A DNA stretch of 64,000 nt, taken from TM7 phylum sp. oral taxon 349. Lineage in GTDB: Bacteria; Patescibacteriota; Saccharimonadia; Saccharimonadales; Saccharimonadaceae. Of the stretch, positions 40,941-51,100 are shown piece by piece. Each line of letters begins with the position of its first letter. Within the stretch, counting starts at the first letter, position 1. The position numbers were made by a program, and so were the translations under genes. Under the pieces are notes generated by a model. It made no database searches, was not told where the DNA came from, and saw only the letters and a program-made list of their open reading frames with translations. The stretch lies in contig CP072328.1 in assembly GCA_018127705.1 (NCBI GenBank), positions 1 through 64,000 of the forward strand, given 5' to 3'.

Positions 40941-43900
40941 ATGTGGGATTTGTGGAGACATATCACGCGAGGGCACATATCCTGGCGTCGTTTTTCGTTA
41001 TTAGCCACATCCGTAATGATGGCTGTATTTGTCATTACCGCCACATTTTCCCAGACCGCCTATGCCGCCGACGCGACGCGCGATAAAGATGGCAGTACGC
41101 TATCGTACGACGGTAATAATTATTCGCGCATCAATAAAGAGTCATTTACTTCAGACGAGAAAACGAAAGGGCTGCCAATCGCAAGCTCAGGAGATTTTGA
41201 CGGCTACCAGTTTATCGACTCAGAGAACGTGCTGCACCTCATTCTTACCGATGGCGACGCGACAAAAGCAACTTCCGGGAAAGCCGTTACCTACACGCTC
41301 AAAAATGGCGTATATGATCCCACCTCGCAATCCGAGATTAAGAACGTTTCAATCGAAACAGGCGAGATTGATAACTCTGGAACCTGCAAGTTGCTTCAAG
41401 TCGGCTGGCTGGTCTGCCCCGTGATGACCTTTCTGGCAGATTTCATGGACAAGATTATGGACATCTTGCGCAATTTTTTGACCGTGCGTGCCCTGAGTAC
41501 CAATACGCACGACAATCCCGTGTATGAAATCTGGGAAAAAGTACGCGACCTCGCTAACATCTGCTTTATTATCGCATTCTTGATCATCGTATACTCTCAG
41601 GTGACAAATTTCGGCATCAGCAGCTACGGTCTCAAGGTTATGCTGCCGCGCCTAATTGTTGCCGCGATTCTCGTCAACGCATCGTATTGGATTGCCGGTT
41701 TAGCAATTGACGTATCAAACCTCCTTGGTACAAACATACAAGATATGTTCACTGCCGTACGAAAAGGTTTGTCCGGCTACGACAAGGTGGGGACAGACCT
41801 CGGCTGGGGCAAGCTAACAGGAGTAGCCCTCACCGGTGGTGGCATCCTCGGCGCAACAATTGCCGCAAATGGCGGTGTCAGCGCGTCACTTACACTGCTC
41901 GTTCCAGCGCTCGTCGGTGCGCTACTAGCAGCAACGGTTGCCGTTGTCATTCTTGCGGCACGACAAGCACTTATCACGCTTAGTATTCTGATCGCGCCAT
42001 TAGCATTTGTCGCATATATCCTACCAAGCACAAATAAATACTTCGACAAATGGAAAGATTTATTCTTAACAATGCTTCTGATGTTCCCGATCGTATCGTT
42101 CGTTTTCGGCGCTGCCCAGCTCGCCGGCTACGCTATCATTGTGAACGCCGGCGATTCACCAATCCAGATCATTATCGGTATGGCAGTACAAATCGCGCCA
42201 ATCGCCGTTACGCCATTCTTGATTCGTATTAGCGGCAACTTGCTCGGCAAGATCGCCGGCATCGTAAACGACCCAAGCCGCGGGCTCGTAGACCGCACGC
42301 GTAGCTGGGCGCAAGATCGTGCTAAATACCAAGCTGCTAAAAACCGCGCCGGCGCACCGCTCATTGATAAAAAGAACGGCCGCTTAACCAACAATGCGTT
42401 AACGCGCCGATCGGCGAAGCTGAAAAAAGCCGCCGAGCGCACCGCGGATGGACTCAATCGCGTTCATACGAGCAAACTGAATCCGAACAGCCACATGAAC
42501 AACGCGATTCGCCGCCGGCACCACAAGAAGGTACGCCAGCAAGCGCTAACTACTGCCTATGAATCAATGGCGAATAACAACGCTACCGATTGGGACAACA
42601 AACGCTTCGGCAGCAGTTCGGCGCGTAACATAGAGGGCAACGAAACAGCACGCAAATCTGAAATTGATAACGCATTCTATAACACAGACCATGGTTTCGC
42701 GCTTGAACGCCGAACACGCTCAGCGACAATACAAAAAACTGAGATTGATAACAGATTTGATCGTGTCAATAAAGACCTCATTGCACGCCAGCAGGCAGCC
42801 GAAATCGACAAGACGAACGTACAAGCTGAGTTCAACGCTACCCACATTGGACATCAGATAGACAAAGCGCGTCGAACCGCAGAACGCGCAAAGCAAATCA
42901 CAGAGCAGGATTTGGAAACGAGCTGGCATGAATTAAATCTGCGCGATCCAGGAAACCAAGAGCAAGAAATGACGCTCCGCGTACGTACCGACGAAGCTGC
43001 CGCCAAGAAATCGCAAGTTGAAGCAGTCTATAAGGACTTGAAGGCGAACGTCCAGGGGCAAATCGTTGGATCGCGTCTCAACGCAGCAGTTGAGTCGCAG
43101 CTCAAACAGCGCGCCTTTGATGCTGCCCAAATCGTATCTGCCAGTGCTGGTCGCGAAGCTGAAGCGACGCGCGTACTCAACGCTAAGATAAACACCGAGC
43201 TGCTCAGCAACGGTAAAGTATATCAGAAGGATGCTAACGGCAATATTGTTAATGACGCCAATGGTCAGCCGATCGTGATCAGCCAGCGCAAAATAGACGG
43301 CAATATTGAGCTCCACACCTACGCAACCGGCGTTGGCTCAAGCAATATGATGCTCGCACGCGCCCAAGCGCAGCACGCCAAAGATCAAGAAGCTGAATCG
43401 GCCGCAGCATTCACGCTCATGAAGCACTTTGACCTCAGTTCAAACGACTATCATGCGCTTGCCACCACCAAAGACGCAACCGTCACGCGCACCAAGAACG
43501 GTAACACGATCACCTTTAACTTTAACGATGAAGCTGTTAAAACCGCTGCCATCTCATGGATAGCAAAGAACGGATCGCGCGGGCAAAAACTTGATCTTTC
43601 GTTTAGCGGCGCAGATGGTGCGGCAAACAGCGGCTGGGCTGGATTCATCACACGCGAACTCATGGCAAATGGCTTTGGCGCTCTAGAACCATGGGCGAAT
43701 GATGTCACAATCGACCTAATGAGCCGCGGCTTGGTCACTAAAGACAGTGTTGATTTCCACTCATTCCGCGAAATCATGGAAGGACGGCTCAAGTCAGAGA
43801 AGTTGGCAGGATCAAGCGATGGCGGTATTGCGCACCTACACAAGGTCTTCCAAGACTACAGCCAAAATGGCAGCAACTGGCAAAATCTGGTTAACTCGTA

Positions 43901-44234
43901 TCTTAATTACCTCCGCGACACTAAGGGCTACGATAACGCACGTCTAATGAACATCGAACAAAATATCCGCGATATGTTCCGCGTACGTTACAGCGACTTG
44001 ATTGAAGCTCATGACGAAATTGAAGCAAATGAGAATCTCAGCAAGCTCGCTAGCGGGCAAGCGCTCAACCAGCTACGCCGCGGTGTTACTGAATACAGCA
44101 CAAGCACCCAAGGTAGAGCTGATATTGAGCGCCGCCGCGAACTACGCGAGGCGCGCAAACACCTCCGCGACGGTACTGCCAGCGCTCAAGATAGGCTACT
44201 CATACAAAGAGAAGATAACCTGTATAAGCTGTAA
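40941..44234 (+). CDS. Giant VirB6/TrbL-like membrane protein with long cytoplasmic tail
   Basis: 1097 residues. Signal-like first helix, an ectodomain to about 150, then a polytopic region (about 155-440) with DNPVYEIWEKVRDLANICFIIAFLIIVYSQV, SYGLKVMLPRLIVAAILVNASYWI and RQALITLSILIAPLAFVAYILP, the pattern of VirB6/TrbL inner-membrane channel proteins. Residues about 450-1097 are soluble, Arg/Ala/Glu-rich and helical (RRSAKLKKAAERTADGL). The same GWLVCPVMTFLA and MLPRLIVAAILVN segments recur in the protein at 48168, so they are paralogues. It is divergent from the pilin run, with TTGACT near 40908. It probably forms the translocation pore; the tail may recruit cargo or partners. Confidence 0.8.
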   Translation: MWDLWRHITRGHISWRRFSLLATSVMMAVFVITATFSQTAYAADATRDKDGSTLSYDGNNYSRINKESFTSDEKTKGLPIASSGDFDGYQFIDSENVLHLILTDGDATKATSGKAVTYTLKNGVYDPTSQSEIKNVSIETGEIDNSGTCKLLQVGWLVCPVMTFLADFMDKIMDILRNFLTVRALSTNTHDNPVYEIWEKVRDLANICFIIAFLIIVYSQVTNFGISSYGLKVMLPRLIVAAILVNASYWIAGLAIDVSNLLGTNIQDMFTAVRKGLSGYDKVGTDLGWGKLTGVALTGGGILGATIAANGGVSASLTLLVPALVGALLAATVAVVILAARQALITLSILIAPLAFVAYILPSTNKYFDKWKDLFLTMLLMFPIVSFVFGAAQLAGYAIIVNAGDSPIQIIIGMAVQIAPIAVTPFLIRISGNLLGKIAGIVNDPSRGLVDRTRSWAQDRAKYQAAKNRAGAPLIDKKNGRLTNNALTRRSAKLKKAAERTADGLNRVHTSKLNPNSHMNNAIRRRHHKKVRQQALTTAYESMANNNATDWDNKRFGSSSARNIEGNETARKSEIDNAFYNTDHGFALERRTRSATIQKTEIDNRFDRVNKDLIARQQAAEIDKTNVQAEFNATHIGHQIDKARRTAERAKQITEQDLETSWHELNLRDPGNQEQEMTLRVRTDEAAAKKSQVEAVYKDLKANVQGQIVGSRLNAAVESQLKQRAFDAAQIVSASAGREAEATRVLNAKINTELLSNGKVYQKDANGNIVNDANGQPIVISQRKIDGNIELHTYATGVGSSNMMLARAQAQHAKDQEAESAAAFTLMKHFDLSSNDYHALATTKDATVTRTKNGNTITFNFNDEAVKTAAISWIAKNGSRGQKLDLSFSGADGAANSGWAGFITRELMANGFGALEPWANDVTIDLMSRGLVTKDSVDFHSFREIMEGRLKSEKLAGSSDGGIAHLHKVFQDYSQNGSNWQNLVNSYLNYLRDTKGYDNARLMNIEQNIRDMFRVRYSDLIEAHDEIEANENLSKLASGQALNQLRRGVTEYSTSTQGRADIERRRELREARKHLRDGTASAQDRLLIQREDNLYKL

Positions 44235-44840
44235 CGCCTCTTATGCGTAAAGCTCAACAACTTCTGCTGCATTCCTAGGTGCTCATAAATAGTGTTTTGC
44301 CGACAAATAAGCTTTAAGATTACGCCAGCTCGTAAGAAGGGATTCACTATCTGCCGTAGCTCAAAAAATACGATCAAAGAATGCGCAAAAAGCAATCACT
44401 TCACTGTATATCCGATTCTAAGGTAGAGGAGGTCAGTACCACAACGCTGATGTTGATAAAGCTATTGAGTCCAAGAAGGATAGAGGATGGACGTCACATT
44501 CTATCACTCACTCTTACTTCTACGCTTAAATAGCATACAATCCTTTAGGCGGTACATTAAACCAACCCAAAACACTCCAGTAAAATTAGCCCTAGCTATA
44601 TAGTAAAACAACGAATAACAAGCTGACCTTATAGCTACTTTCACTTAAGTTAGAGCAATAGTAATAGCAATAGTACTATTACTATCAGAATAGCAATGAA
44701 AGCTTTGGAGTGGGTGATGAGTGATGGGTGGTGGTGGATAGTGAGTAGCGGTATGTAGCACTATCACCTTTACCCTTATATTCCTTACTCTTACCTACAA
44801 GTATCCAATAGTCTTTTAGCTATTCTTTTAGCTATTCTCT
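44235..44840. other. Intergenic stretch after the VirB6-like gene
   Basis: About 600 bp with no supported gene. A plus-strand fragment without a start codon (near 44424-44529, reading NADVDKAIESKKDRGW then HSITHSYFYA and stop) could be the tail of a lost gene. Around 44650-44690 there is a TAGTAATAG...CTATTACTA hairpin, and from 44810 a repeated TTTTAGCTATTC. These begin a 2-kb repeat-rich tract. Confidence 0.4.
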
Positions 44841-44848
44841 TAGCCTAA

Positions 44849-44876
44849 AAATACCGGATATCGATATCCGGTATTT
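44849..44876. repeat. Perfect 28-bp palindrome
   Basis: The sequence around ACCGGATATCGATATCCGGT is its own reverse complement over 28 bp, from AAATACC to GGTATTT, and is followed by CTTGTTTATTTT. It can form a 14-bp hairpin without loop slack, so as a terminator it would need a few unpaired central bases; a protein-binding site is also possible. Confidence 0.75.
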
Positions 44877-45004
44877 CTTGTTTATTTTACCTCTGTTATC
44901 TTTTATTCTTTTTTCTCTTCTTTTATATATAAATATATAGAGGAGAATTATGGTAAGAATTATGAGGAAGAATTATATGGGATTATGGAACTATGAAACT
45001 ATGG

Positions 45005-45125
45005 GAGTTATAGAGTTATAGAGTTATAGAGTTATAGAGTTATAGAACTATAGAACTATAGAACTATAGAACTATAGAACTATAGAACTATAGAACTATA
45101 GAACTATAGAACTATAGAACTATAG
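45005..45125. repeat. Tandem 8-bp repeats GAGTTATA and GAACTATA
   Basis: About five copies of GAGTTATA (about 45005-45045) are followed by about ten copies of GAACTATA (about 45045-45125). The two units differ at two positions and one is close to the complement of the other's rotation. The CTATAGAG-type words also occur in the repeat-coded gene at 7935-8600. No gene is seen inside. Confidence 0.85.
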
Positions 45126-45194
45126 AGAATATCATTAAAGAGCTATAGAGAGTTAGGAGTATAGGAGCATAGGAGTTGTTAAAGAACTACTTAT

Positions 45195-45530
45195 AGAGAG
45201 GTAGAGAGAGGTAGAGAGAGGTAGAGAGAGGTAGAGAGAGGTAGAGAGAGGTAGAGAGAGGTAGAGAGAGGTAGAGAGAGGTAGAGAGAGGTAGAGAGAG
45301 GTAGAGAGAGGTAGAGAGAGGTAGAGAGAGGTAGAGAGAGGTAGAGAGAGGTAGAGAGAGGTAGAGAGAGGTAGAGAGAGGTAGAGAGAGGTAGAGAGAG
45401 GTAGAGAGAGGTAGAGAGAGGTAGAGAGAGGTAGAGAGAGGTAGAGAGAGGTAGAGAGAGGTAGAGAGAGGTAGAGAGAGGTAGAGAGAGGTAGAGAGAG
45501 GTAGAGAGAGGTAGAGAGAGGTAGAGAGAA
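45195..45530. repeat. Tandem array of the 10-bp unit GTAGAGAGAG, about 33 copies
   Basis: From 45201 to 45520 the decamer GTAGAGAGAG repeats 32 times without a single mismatch, then a 33rd copy ends in A (GTAGAGAGAA). A partial unit precedes the first copy. The plus strand contains only A, G and one T per unit. A long minus-strand frame through it is a by-product of the period, giving endless LSLPLSTSLY. Perfect homogeneity indicates recent expansion by slippage or a length-variable locus. Confidence 0.97.
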
Positions 45531-45639
45531 TTAAGTAAAGAGAGTTTAGGAAGATTAGTATAAATAATAATGGAAGTAAGCAAACAGGCAGGCAGACGAA
45601 GTAAATTAAGTAAATTAAATTAAGTTAAGTTTTAAGGTA

Positions 45640-45752
45640 AATTAAGTTAGCTAGTAAATGGATAGACGAATGGATGGATGAATGAATGATGAATGGATGA
45701 TAGATAGACGAATGGATGAGTAAGCAGATGGATAAGCAGGTAGATAAGCATT
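45640..45752. repeat. Degenerate GAATGGATG/AAGTAAATT repeats before the replication-relaxation-like gene
   Basis: AAGTAAATTA repeats appear near 45595-45640, then GAATGGATG/GATAGACGAATGGATGA words between 45658 and 45720. These are loosely periodic and purine-rich, continuing the style of the 10-bp array, and run up to the start codon of the next gene at 45753. GGTAGATAAGC stands just before it. Confidence 0.7.
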
Positions 45753-46619
45753 ATGAATAAACGTTTAGCAGCACTTAAGAAAGGGCAGATAGATATACTT
45801 GAGGTGTTGTATGAGTGTAGGTTTTGCAGTTGCAGGTTATTGGCAGATAGGCTTGGTATTACGTCGGGCTCAAGTTTGCATGAAAAGTTGAATGTACTAA
45901 TGAAGCATGGGTTTGTAGATAGGCGGTATGATAAGAGCTTTAGATTGCGGGGTATGCCAGCAGCGTATTATGTAACGCCAAAAGGGCTTAGACAGCTGCA
46001 GCTAATTCATGGCAGAGAACGCGTTACCGACGCTATCGTTAAAGCGGGCTACCGGGATAGGGTTGTTAGCCAGGCGTTTGTTAATCATACGGTTAGAGTA
46101 TGCGCATATATCAATCAATTGCAGCATAGGTATCCGTTACTAGAAGTATTATTGCGGCGCGAAATGATGCTCTGTAGCTATGTTCCAGCTAATCCGCCTG
46201 ATGCTTTCTTATTGCTTAGAGTAGGCGATGGGATACGGCAGTTTGGAATACGGAGATTCTTCCTTGATGTTGTATCTAAAGATATGTTGCCTAGTACTAT
46301 CAACCGCCGTATAGCAGGCTATATGGACTTTTTTGATAATGGCGGCTGGGATGAAATGAATAGCGAATTGCCAAAGCTTCTATTGCTACTGGAGGATACA
46401 GCCATGAAGAGGCGCCTAGAGCGTGCTGCCCGCGCTGTACGGAGACGGTTTGACTTAGATGATGAAATAGAGATATACGTTGCAATGGCTGAGGATTTGC
46501 TAAATGGAGATACTGCTGCTATTTGGTTGAGTATTGATGAGACTAGCGAGCCTGATGGTTCTGGCGGTTCTGGCGGTTCTGGCGAGCTTCTTTCTTTGGA
46601 GGGGATTGGAGGGCGGTGA
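45753..46619 (+). CDS. Replication-relaxation-like winged-helix protein
   Basis: 288 residues. An N-terminal winged helix (about 10-90: ILEVLYECRFCSCRLLADRLGITS then YYVTPKGLRQLQLIHG) resembles the replication-relaxation family found on plasmids and conjugative elements. The middle (about 110-210) has a nuclease- or ligand-like alpha/beta look (LEVLLRREMMLCSYV; IRRFFLDVVSKDMLP) with no sure motif. The tail ends in GSGGSGGSG and ELLSLEGIGGR. Base composition is purine-rich like the surrounding repeats, and codon style differs from the neighbouring secretion genes, suggesting later arrival. It might bind the nearby repeats. Family call by pattern, not by search. Confidence 0.6.
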   Translation: MNKRLAALKKGQIDILEVLYECRFCSCRLLADRLGITSGSSLHEKLNVLMKHGFVDRRYDKSFRLRGMPAAYYVTPKGLRQLQLIHGRERVTDAIVKAGYRDRVVSQAFVNHTVRVCAYINQLQHRYPLLEVLLRREMMLCSYVPANPPDAFLLLRVGDGIRQFGIRRFFLDVVSKDMLPSTINRRIAGYMDFFDNGGWDEMNSELPKLLLLLEDTAMKRRLERAARAVRRRFDLDDEIEIYVAMAEDLLNGDTAAIWLSIDETSEPDGSGGSGGSGELLSLEGIGGR

Positions 46620-46699
46620 GAGAGTGGATAGGGTGGGTTGGTTGGAGTGGATTAGCTAAAGTTAGCTGATTAGAGTTAGTTGGTAAAGCTAGTTAGCTA

Positions 46700-46975
46700 G
46701 AGTGAATTGATTAGAGTGAGATAATTAGAGTAGGTGTATGCAGATGAGCTGTGATGGTTGGAGTTGGATCCGGGGGTTGCAAGGGTTGTTATACGAGGGT
46801 TTATTGCGGGTGTTGTAGAGGAGGGAAGAGGTGAGGTTAGAGTTAGTTAGTTGTAATGAATTGACTAAAGTGAGTGTATGCGTAGATCAACCGTGCGAGG
46901 GTGGTAGGTTAAGCTATGGGGGTTGTGGGGGTTATTATATGGGAGTTTATTGCGGGTGTTGGGGGAGCGGGGGCT
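46700..46975. repeat. Imperfect direct duplication in a G-rich tract
   Basis: Two diverged copies of a block can be aligned: one around 46734-46825 and one around 46873-46970. Each contains GTGTATGC, a TGCGAGGG or GATGG region, then GGGTTGTTATACGAGGG (first) or GGGTTATTATATGGGAG (second) and TTTATTGCGGGTGTTG. The plus strand is strongly G-rich. No frame of coding character spans it. Confidence 0.65.
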
Positions 46976-46992
46976 AAATGTACCGGATGATA

Positions 46993-47027
46993 TTGACTTT
47001 TGCAAAAAAGTGGTTTATAGATATAAT
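46993..47027 (+). promoter_or_regulatory. Promoter of the lipoprotein gene
   Basis: TTGACT (46993-46998) and TATAGA (47016-47021) are 17 bp apart, with a second -10-like TATAAT at 47022-47027. A leader of about 65 nt with GGGAGGAGA precedes ATG 47095. Confidence 0.65.
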
Positions 47028-47094
47028 TGTATCAGATTACACGGTACAGTTATTATCATAGACCACTAATCTCACGGGAGGAGATTGAAGCTTT

Positions 47095-48096
47095 ATGAGA
47101 GATCAAGGTGACCTGCTTGCTACAGAAGCAGAAAAGGGGCGGGGGATATCACGAAGAAATATGATAGGGGCGGGCGCTTTGACAGGCGCTATTTTATTAT
47201 TATCTGCCTGCGGTTCAAATGAAAGCCCCGTTCTTGACCCGACAGCAACAGTGCCCGAAGCGGACAACAACTCCAGCCCAAGCGCCAATGAAACTGAAGC
47301 ACAAAACAAAATAAATTTACCAAAATTCGATGATACAAACTATTTCAAAAACGTGTTAACGTTAGAACAGCAGAAAAAAATCTACGACTACAACCGAATG
47401 TCCGCTCAAGAATTTTCTAAACTTAGTCTAGCAGAGCGCGGTATCATTGCTGATGCGCTATACAAAACATACATCAAAGATATTGAGGGCTATGTCTTAG
47501 AAGCCTCAGGTAAGGATACGCTCAACTATCCGTGGGATCCTTTTTTTGTTACTGATGAATCAACTAACGATCCTCCAAAGCCAGTGTATGGTGTGGACTA
47601 TGACTCTTTCCCAGTAAGAAGTCTTTTGCGAGAAGTGAGGTATCGTACATCTGCGCAAATAACTATGGCAATGCTGATGAATCGCGACGCAAAAGATATA
47701 GCCTCAAAGGATATGGCAGAGAAACTTATTATAGCAACCTGCAGCGATCCATCAAGTAAAACATGTCAGAGCTACTTGCAAGAAATGAAAGCACTTTCAG
47801 GTGAAGATAAGACTGACCAGAAAATATTCTATAAATATCTACCCTATTCGTCTTACCATGGCGCAAGCAACCCTAGAGTAAGCAAGACAGGTATTTACGA
47901 AATAATGGGATTGTTTGCATTTCGAGAGCAGTGTCATACGCAAGATTTGCCCGAGTTATATCCACCACTTGAGTATGTATATCAGTCAACTCCAGTAAAG
48001 CAGATTGACGAAAAAACTACAGACGGATGGTTTATAGCTTGCGACTACAATAAAGAAGGCAAAACCCTTGACTATCATCCAAGTCCTTGCGTCTAA
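47095..48096 (+). CDS. Secreted lipoprotein with Tat-like signal
   Basis: 333 residues. The N-terminus has SRRNMIGAGALTGAILLLSAC: twin Arg, a hydrophobic stretch and a lipobox LSAC, so it is predicted to be exported folded and lipidated on Cys near residue 40. A Ser/Thr/Asn/Glu-rich linker (about 41-70) follows, then a soluble domain of about 260 residues rich in Tyr/Lys with paired Cys (ATCSDPSSKTCQSYL; REQCHTQDLP; IACDYN). No named domain is recognised. It sits between the two VirB6-like genes and is transcribed with the same polarity, suggesting a surface role in the secretion locus. Own promoter and terminator. Confidence 0.75.
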   Translation: MRDQGDLLATEAEKGRGISRRNMIGAGALTGAILLLSACGSNESPVLDPTATVPEADNNSSPSANETEAQNKINLPKFDDTNYFKNVLTLEQQKKIYDYNRMSAQEFSKLSLAERGIIADALYKTYIKDIEGYVLEASGKDTLNYPWDPFFVTDESTNDPPKPVYGVDYDSFPVRSLLREVRYRTSAQITMAMLMNRDAKDIASKDMAEKLIIATCSDPSSKTCQSYLQEMKALSGEDKTDQKIFYKYLPYSSYHGASNPRVSKTGIYEIMGLFAFREQCHTQDLPELYPPLEYVYQSTPVKQIDEKTTDGWFIACDYNKEGKTLDYHPSPCV

Positions 48097-48106
48097 CTAA
48101 ATGGAT

Positions 48107-48149
48107 TTAATATATAAAAGCTAGCGTTTAGCTAGCTTTTATATATTAA
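48107..48149 (+). terminator. Strong hairpin terminator
   Basis: TTAATATATAAAAGCTAGC (48107-48125) and its exact complement (48131-48149) enclose a 5-nt loop GTTTA. The 3' arm includes TTTTATATATT. It ends the lipoprotein gene and lies 18 bp before the next ATG. Confidence 0.85.
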
Positions 48150-48167
48150 TGTTGCTACAATTAAACT

Positions 48168-51100
48168 ATGCGGAAGTGTAGGGTGTTTCTAGTTTTAGCA
48201 TCGATAATCGTGTTACTGCCTTTTGTACTTCACATTAAAACTGCTTACGCAGAGGGTCTTCCGGGAATATTTATTCCGCCAGGAACAAAAGAAAAAGCTA
48301 CAAGAGAACAATATAGGACAATCTTAAGAACCTGTTTTTCGAATGTATTTGATTCGTACAAAAAGTATAAAGAAAGCGCTTTCAATGCTGACTACCCTTT
48401 TTCTCATGCAGTGATAGAAGATAGCCCTACACCTATACCCATCAGGTTTGCTGTTGGAACCACTGGAATCAGCGGTGAAGATGGTTACTATAATTGCACG
48501 CAGTTAAGTCGAGACCAAGCAATAAATATGTTTAACACGATAGAATTCAAAGGGAGAACGATTCGAGAGATATACTGCAACATGAGCGGAGTCGTCGTAT
48601 CCCCAGATAAAAGAGACGAGGAGTGCAGTAAAGAAACGGGAGATCTAACGCTTAACCTGAAAAAAATTCGCGACGCCATCAACAGCAAGCCGGGAATATC
48701 AAAAGAAACGAAATACTATATAGCATATCAACTAATTAGTCAGCAATGCGAAGCTACTAATAAAGGTATCCTTGGGAAAGATATTCTTGCAGGTAATTTA
48801 GGAGAAAATGACTATCGAATAGTTGTAGCCCTAGATCCGAGAGACGGTAAGGAGTCTGAGACGTATGTTTTCACTTTAGGAGACAAGGATCACGACATTG
48901 TACTATGGAACAAAGAAGTAGAGACTATCGATAAGAATACGGATTATATCAATGTAACGTCTTGTAAAGCGCTAATATCACAACGGATGGTAGGGACTGG
49001 CGATGATCTCGTAAATCCTTACTTACAATATGTGAAAGAGCATCTACCAGGTTCAACCGGTGTCGCCGGTACATGTGACGAACGATACGATCCTGAAAAG
49101 AACAAGGAGGAGAACGCAGCTTGCGTTGATGGCTTCAACAACAAGGGAGTAGACGGATATTGTGACAAGACCTATCCTTACGATCTTCTGAAGGGTTCTC
49201 CGGGCTCAAGTACTTCCGCCACGTCTCCAGATAAGTTAAATAAAGCCTGCCATTACGGAGCTGAGACTGCTACCTCAGCCACAGGAAAGACCCAAGGAGA
49301 GCAGTTGCAACCTGACGGCGAGGGACAGAAAACCTGCGCTATAGATGGTATCGGCTGGCTCGTTTGTCCTGTTGTAACATTCCTTGCTCAAGTATCAGAC
49401 ACAGTGAAAGATAATATTGATGAATATCTCGTATTCAACCCGTCCGAGCTAACTAAACGCGACGACGGAAGCGTTTATAGCTATTGGGCTACTATGCGCA
49501 ACTACGCAAACGTTCTATTTGTCATCGCATTCATTATCATCATTTACTCGCAAATTTCTGGTATGGGGCTTAGCACTTACGGCATAAAACGTATGCTGCC
49601 CAGGCTTGTCGTTGGAGCGCTTCTCGTCAATGTATCATTCTACTTATGCGCAGCCATGGTAGACCTATCGAACGCTATCGGGGCGAGCGCGTATAACTTC
49701 ATATCATCTGGCACGAGTGCCGGCTCTGGTGGAGCCAGCCCAAGCAGCTCCGCATCTGGTGATGCTTGGTGGGCCACTACAGCCACTACACTATTAGTAG
49801 GCGGAGCTGTCCTGTTTTTTGCACTTGGCGCGTTCATAGCCGGGCTCATAACTGTGCTTATGATCGCTCTCACGACACTGCTACTATTAGGTGTACGCCA
49901 AGCTATTATTATATTCGCGATCATTATATCGCCGCTCGCGTTCGTCGCATGGCTATTGCCAAATACCGAGAGCCTGTTCAAAAAATGGTGGCAAACATTC
50001 AAGACTATGCTGTTTGTCTACCCTATCATAGGCATAATATACGGCGCTAGCACGCTTGCATCAAATATTATTAGAAATCAGTATGGCGGCACAGATGGAT
50101 CGTCAGTTGCAATGCAAATCGTCGCCGCGGTTCTTATGTTTGTACCACTTCTGCTTGTGCCAAAAGTACTGAACACTGCCATGAGCATCGGCAATATCGC
50201 CGCAATAACAGGCGGGATTATTAAGGGTAAAGCAGGCGGCTTTCTTGGCGGCGCGGCAAAAGCAAAGGTTGGTAAACCTGGCAGTAGATTTGGTAATTAC
50301 AGAAAGATGAAAAAGGAGCGGCGAAATGCCCAAATACGGGCGGGAGTGTACGAAGGTAAGCACCCAATACGTAGACTTAGGTCAGGAGCAAATAGGATAT
50401 TTAATCAGAGCAGGATAAGCGGTGGCTACGGTGATATGCGTGCTGCAGAAGGAACGAAAGAGGCGGCTCATCAAGATCACGAGCGAATGGAGATGGCGGA
50501 AGCGCGTATAAATAACATGAAAGTTGACGGCGCATATCTCAACCAACAGCAGCTAATGGAAGCAGCGACCACCGGTAAGGTTGGCGACACAAAACTCAGT
50601 TCCTACGAACAAAGGGCTGCCATAAAGAAAGCTGCAGCGATGGGCACAAGCAAGGACGCACTTGAACTTGCTGAGTCGTCCACCAATCCAGAAATGGACG
50701 CAACCGTTCGAAAGGAAATCGCTGATGCGCTTGCGCAATCTGGCGCAGGCGAACGTAGCCCATATCTAGGCGGAGCAGCTCTTGCGGACATACAAGCGGG
50801 AACGTTCAATAAAGACGACGCCATAAGGAAAGCAGCTGCAAAAGGTAAGATTACCGCTGAATCTCTATCAAAAGCAGACGAGTTCTCAGCGGGACAGATT
50901 GCTCAATCACTAAGCGCAGCGGCGCAATCTGATGAATATAAAAATAATATGACCGCAAAAGCTGGAGAAAACGAAATTGTAGATGCCGTTCGAAACGCCA
51001 AAGCTGCCGCACGCGGTCTTAAGAACTCAGACAAGCTAATGGCTAATGTGAGGGGAAATCGTGCCTTAGAGGCGCAGATTCATAACATTTCAAAGCTCGG

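Noticed and set aside
45195-45530. Could the array be a CRISPR?
   Set aside because: Units are contiguous 10-mers with no spacers and no cas genes are nearby.
45191-45583. Long minus-strand frame repeating LSLPLSTSLY
   Set aside because: It is produced purely by the 10-bp tandem array, which happens to contain no stop in any frame; no promoter or non-repeat coding part exists.
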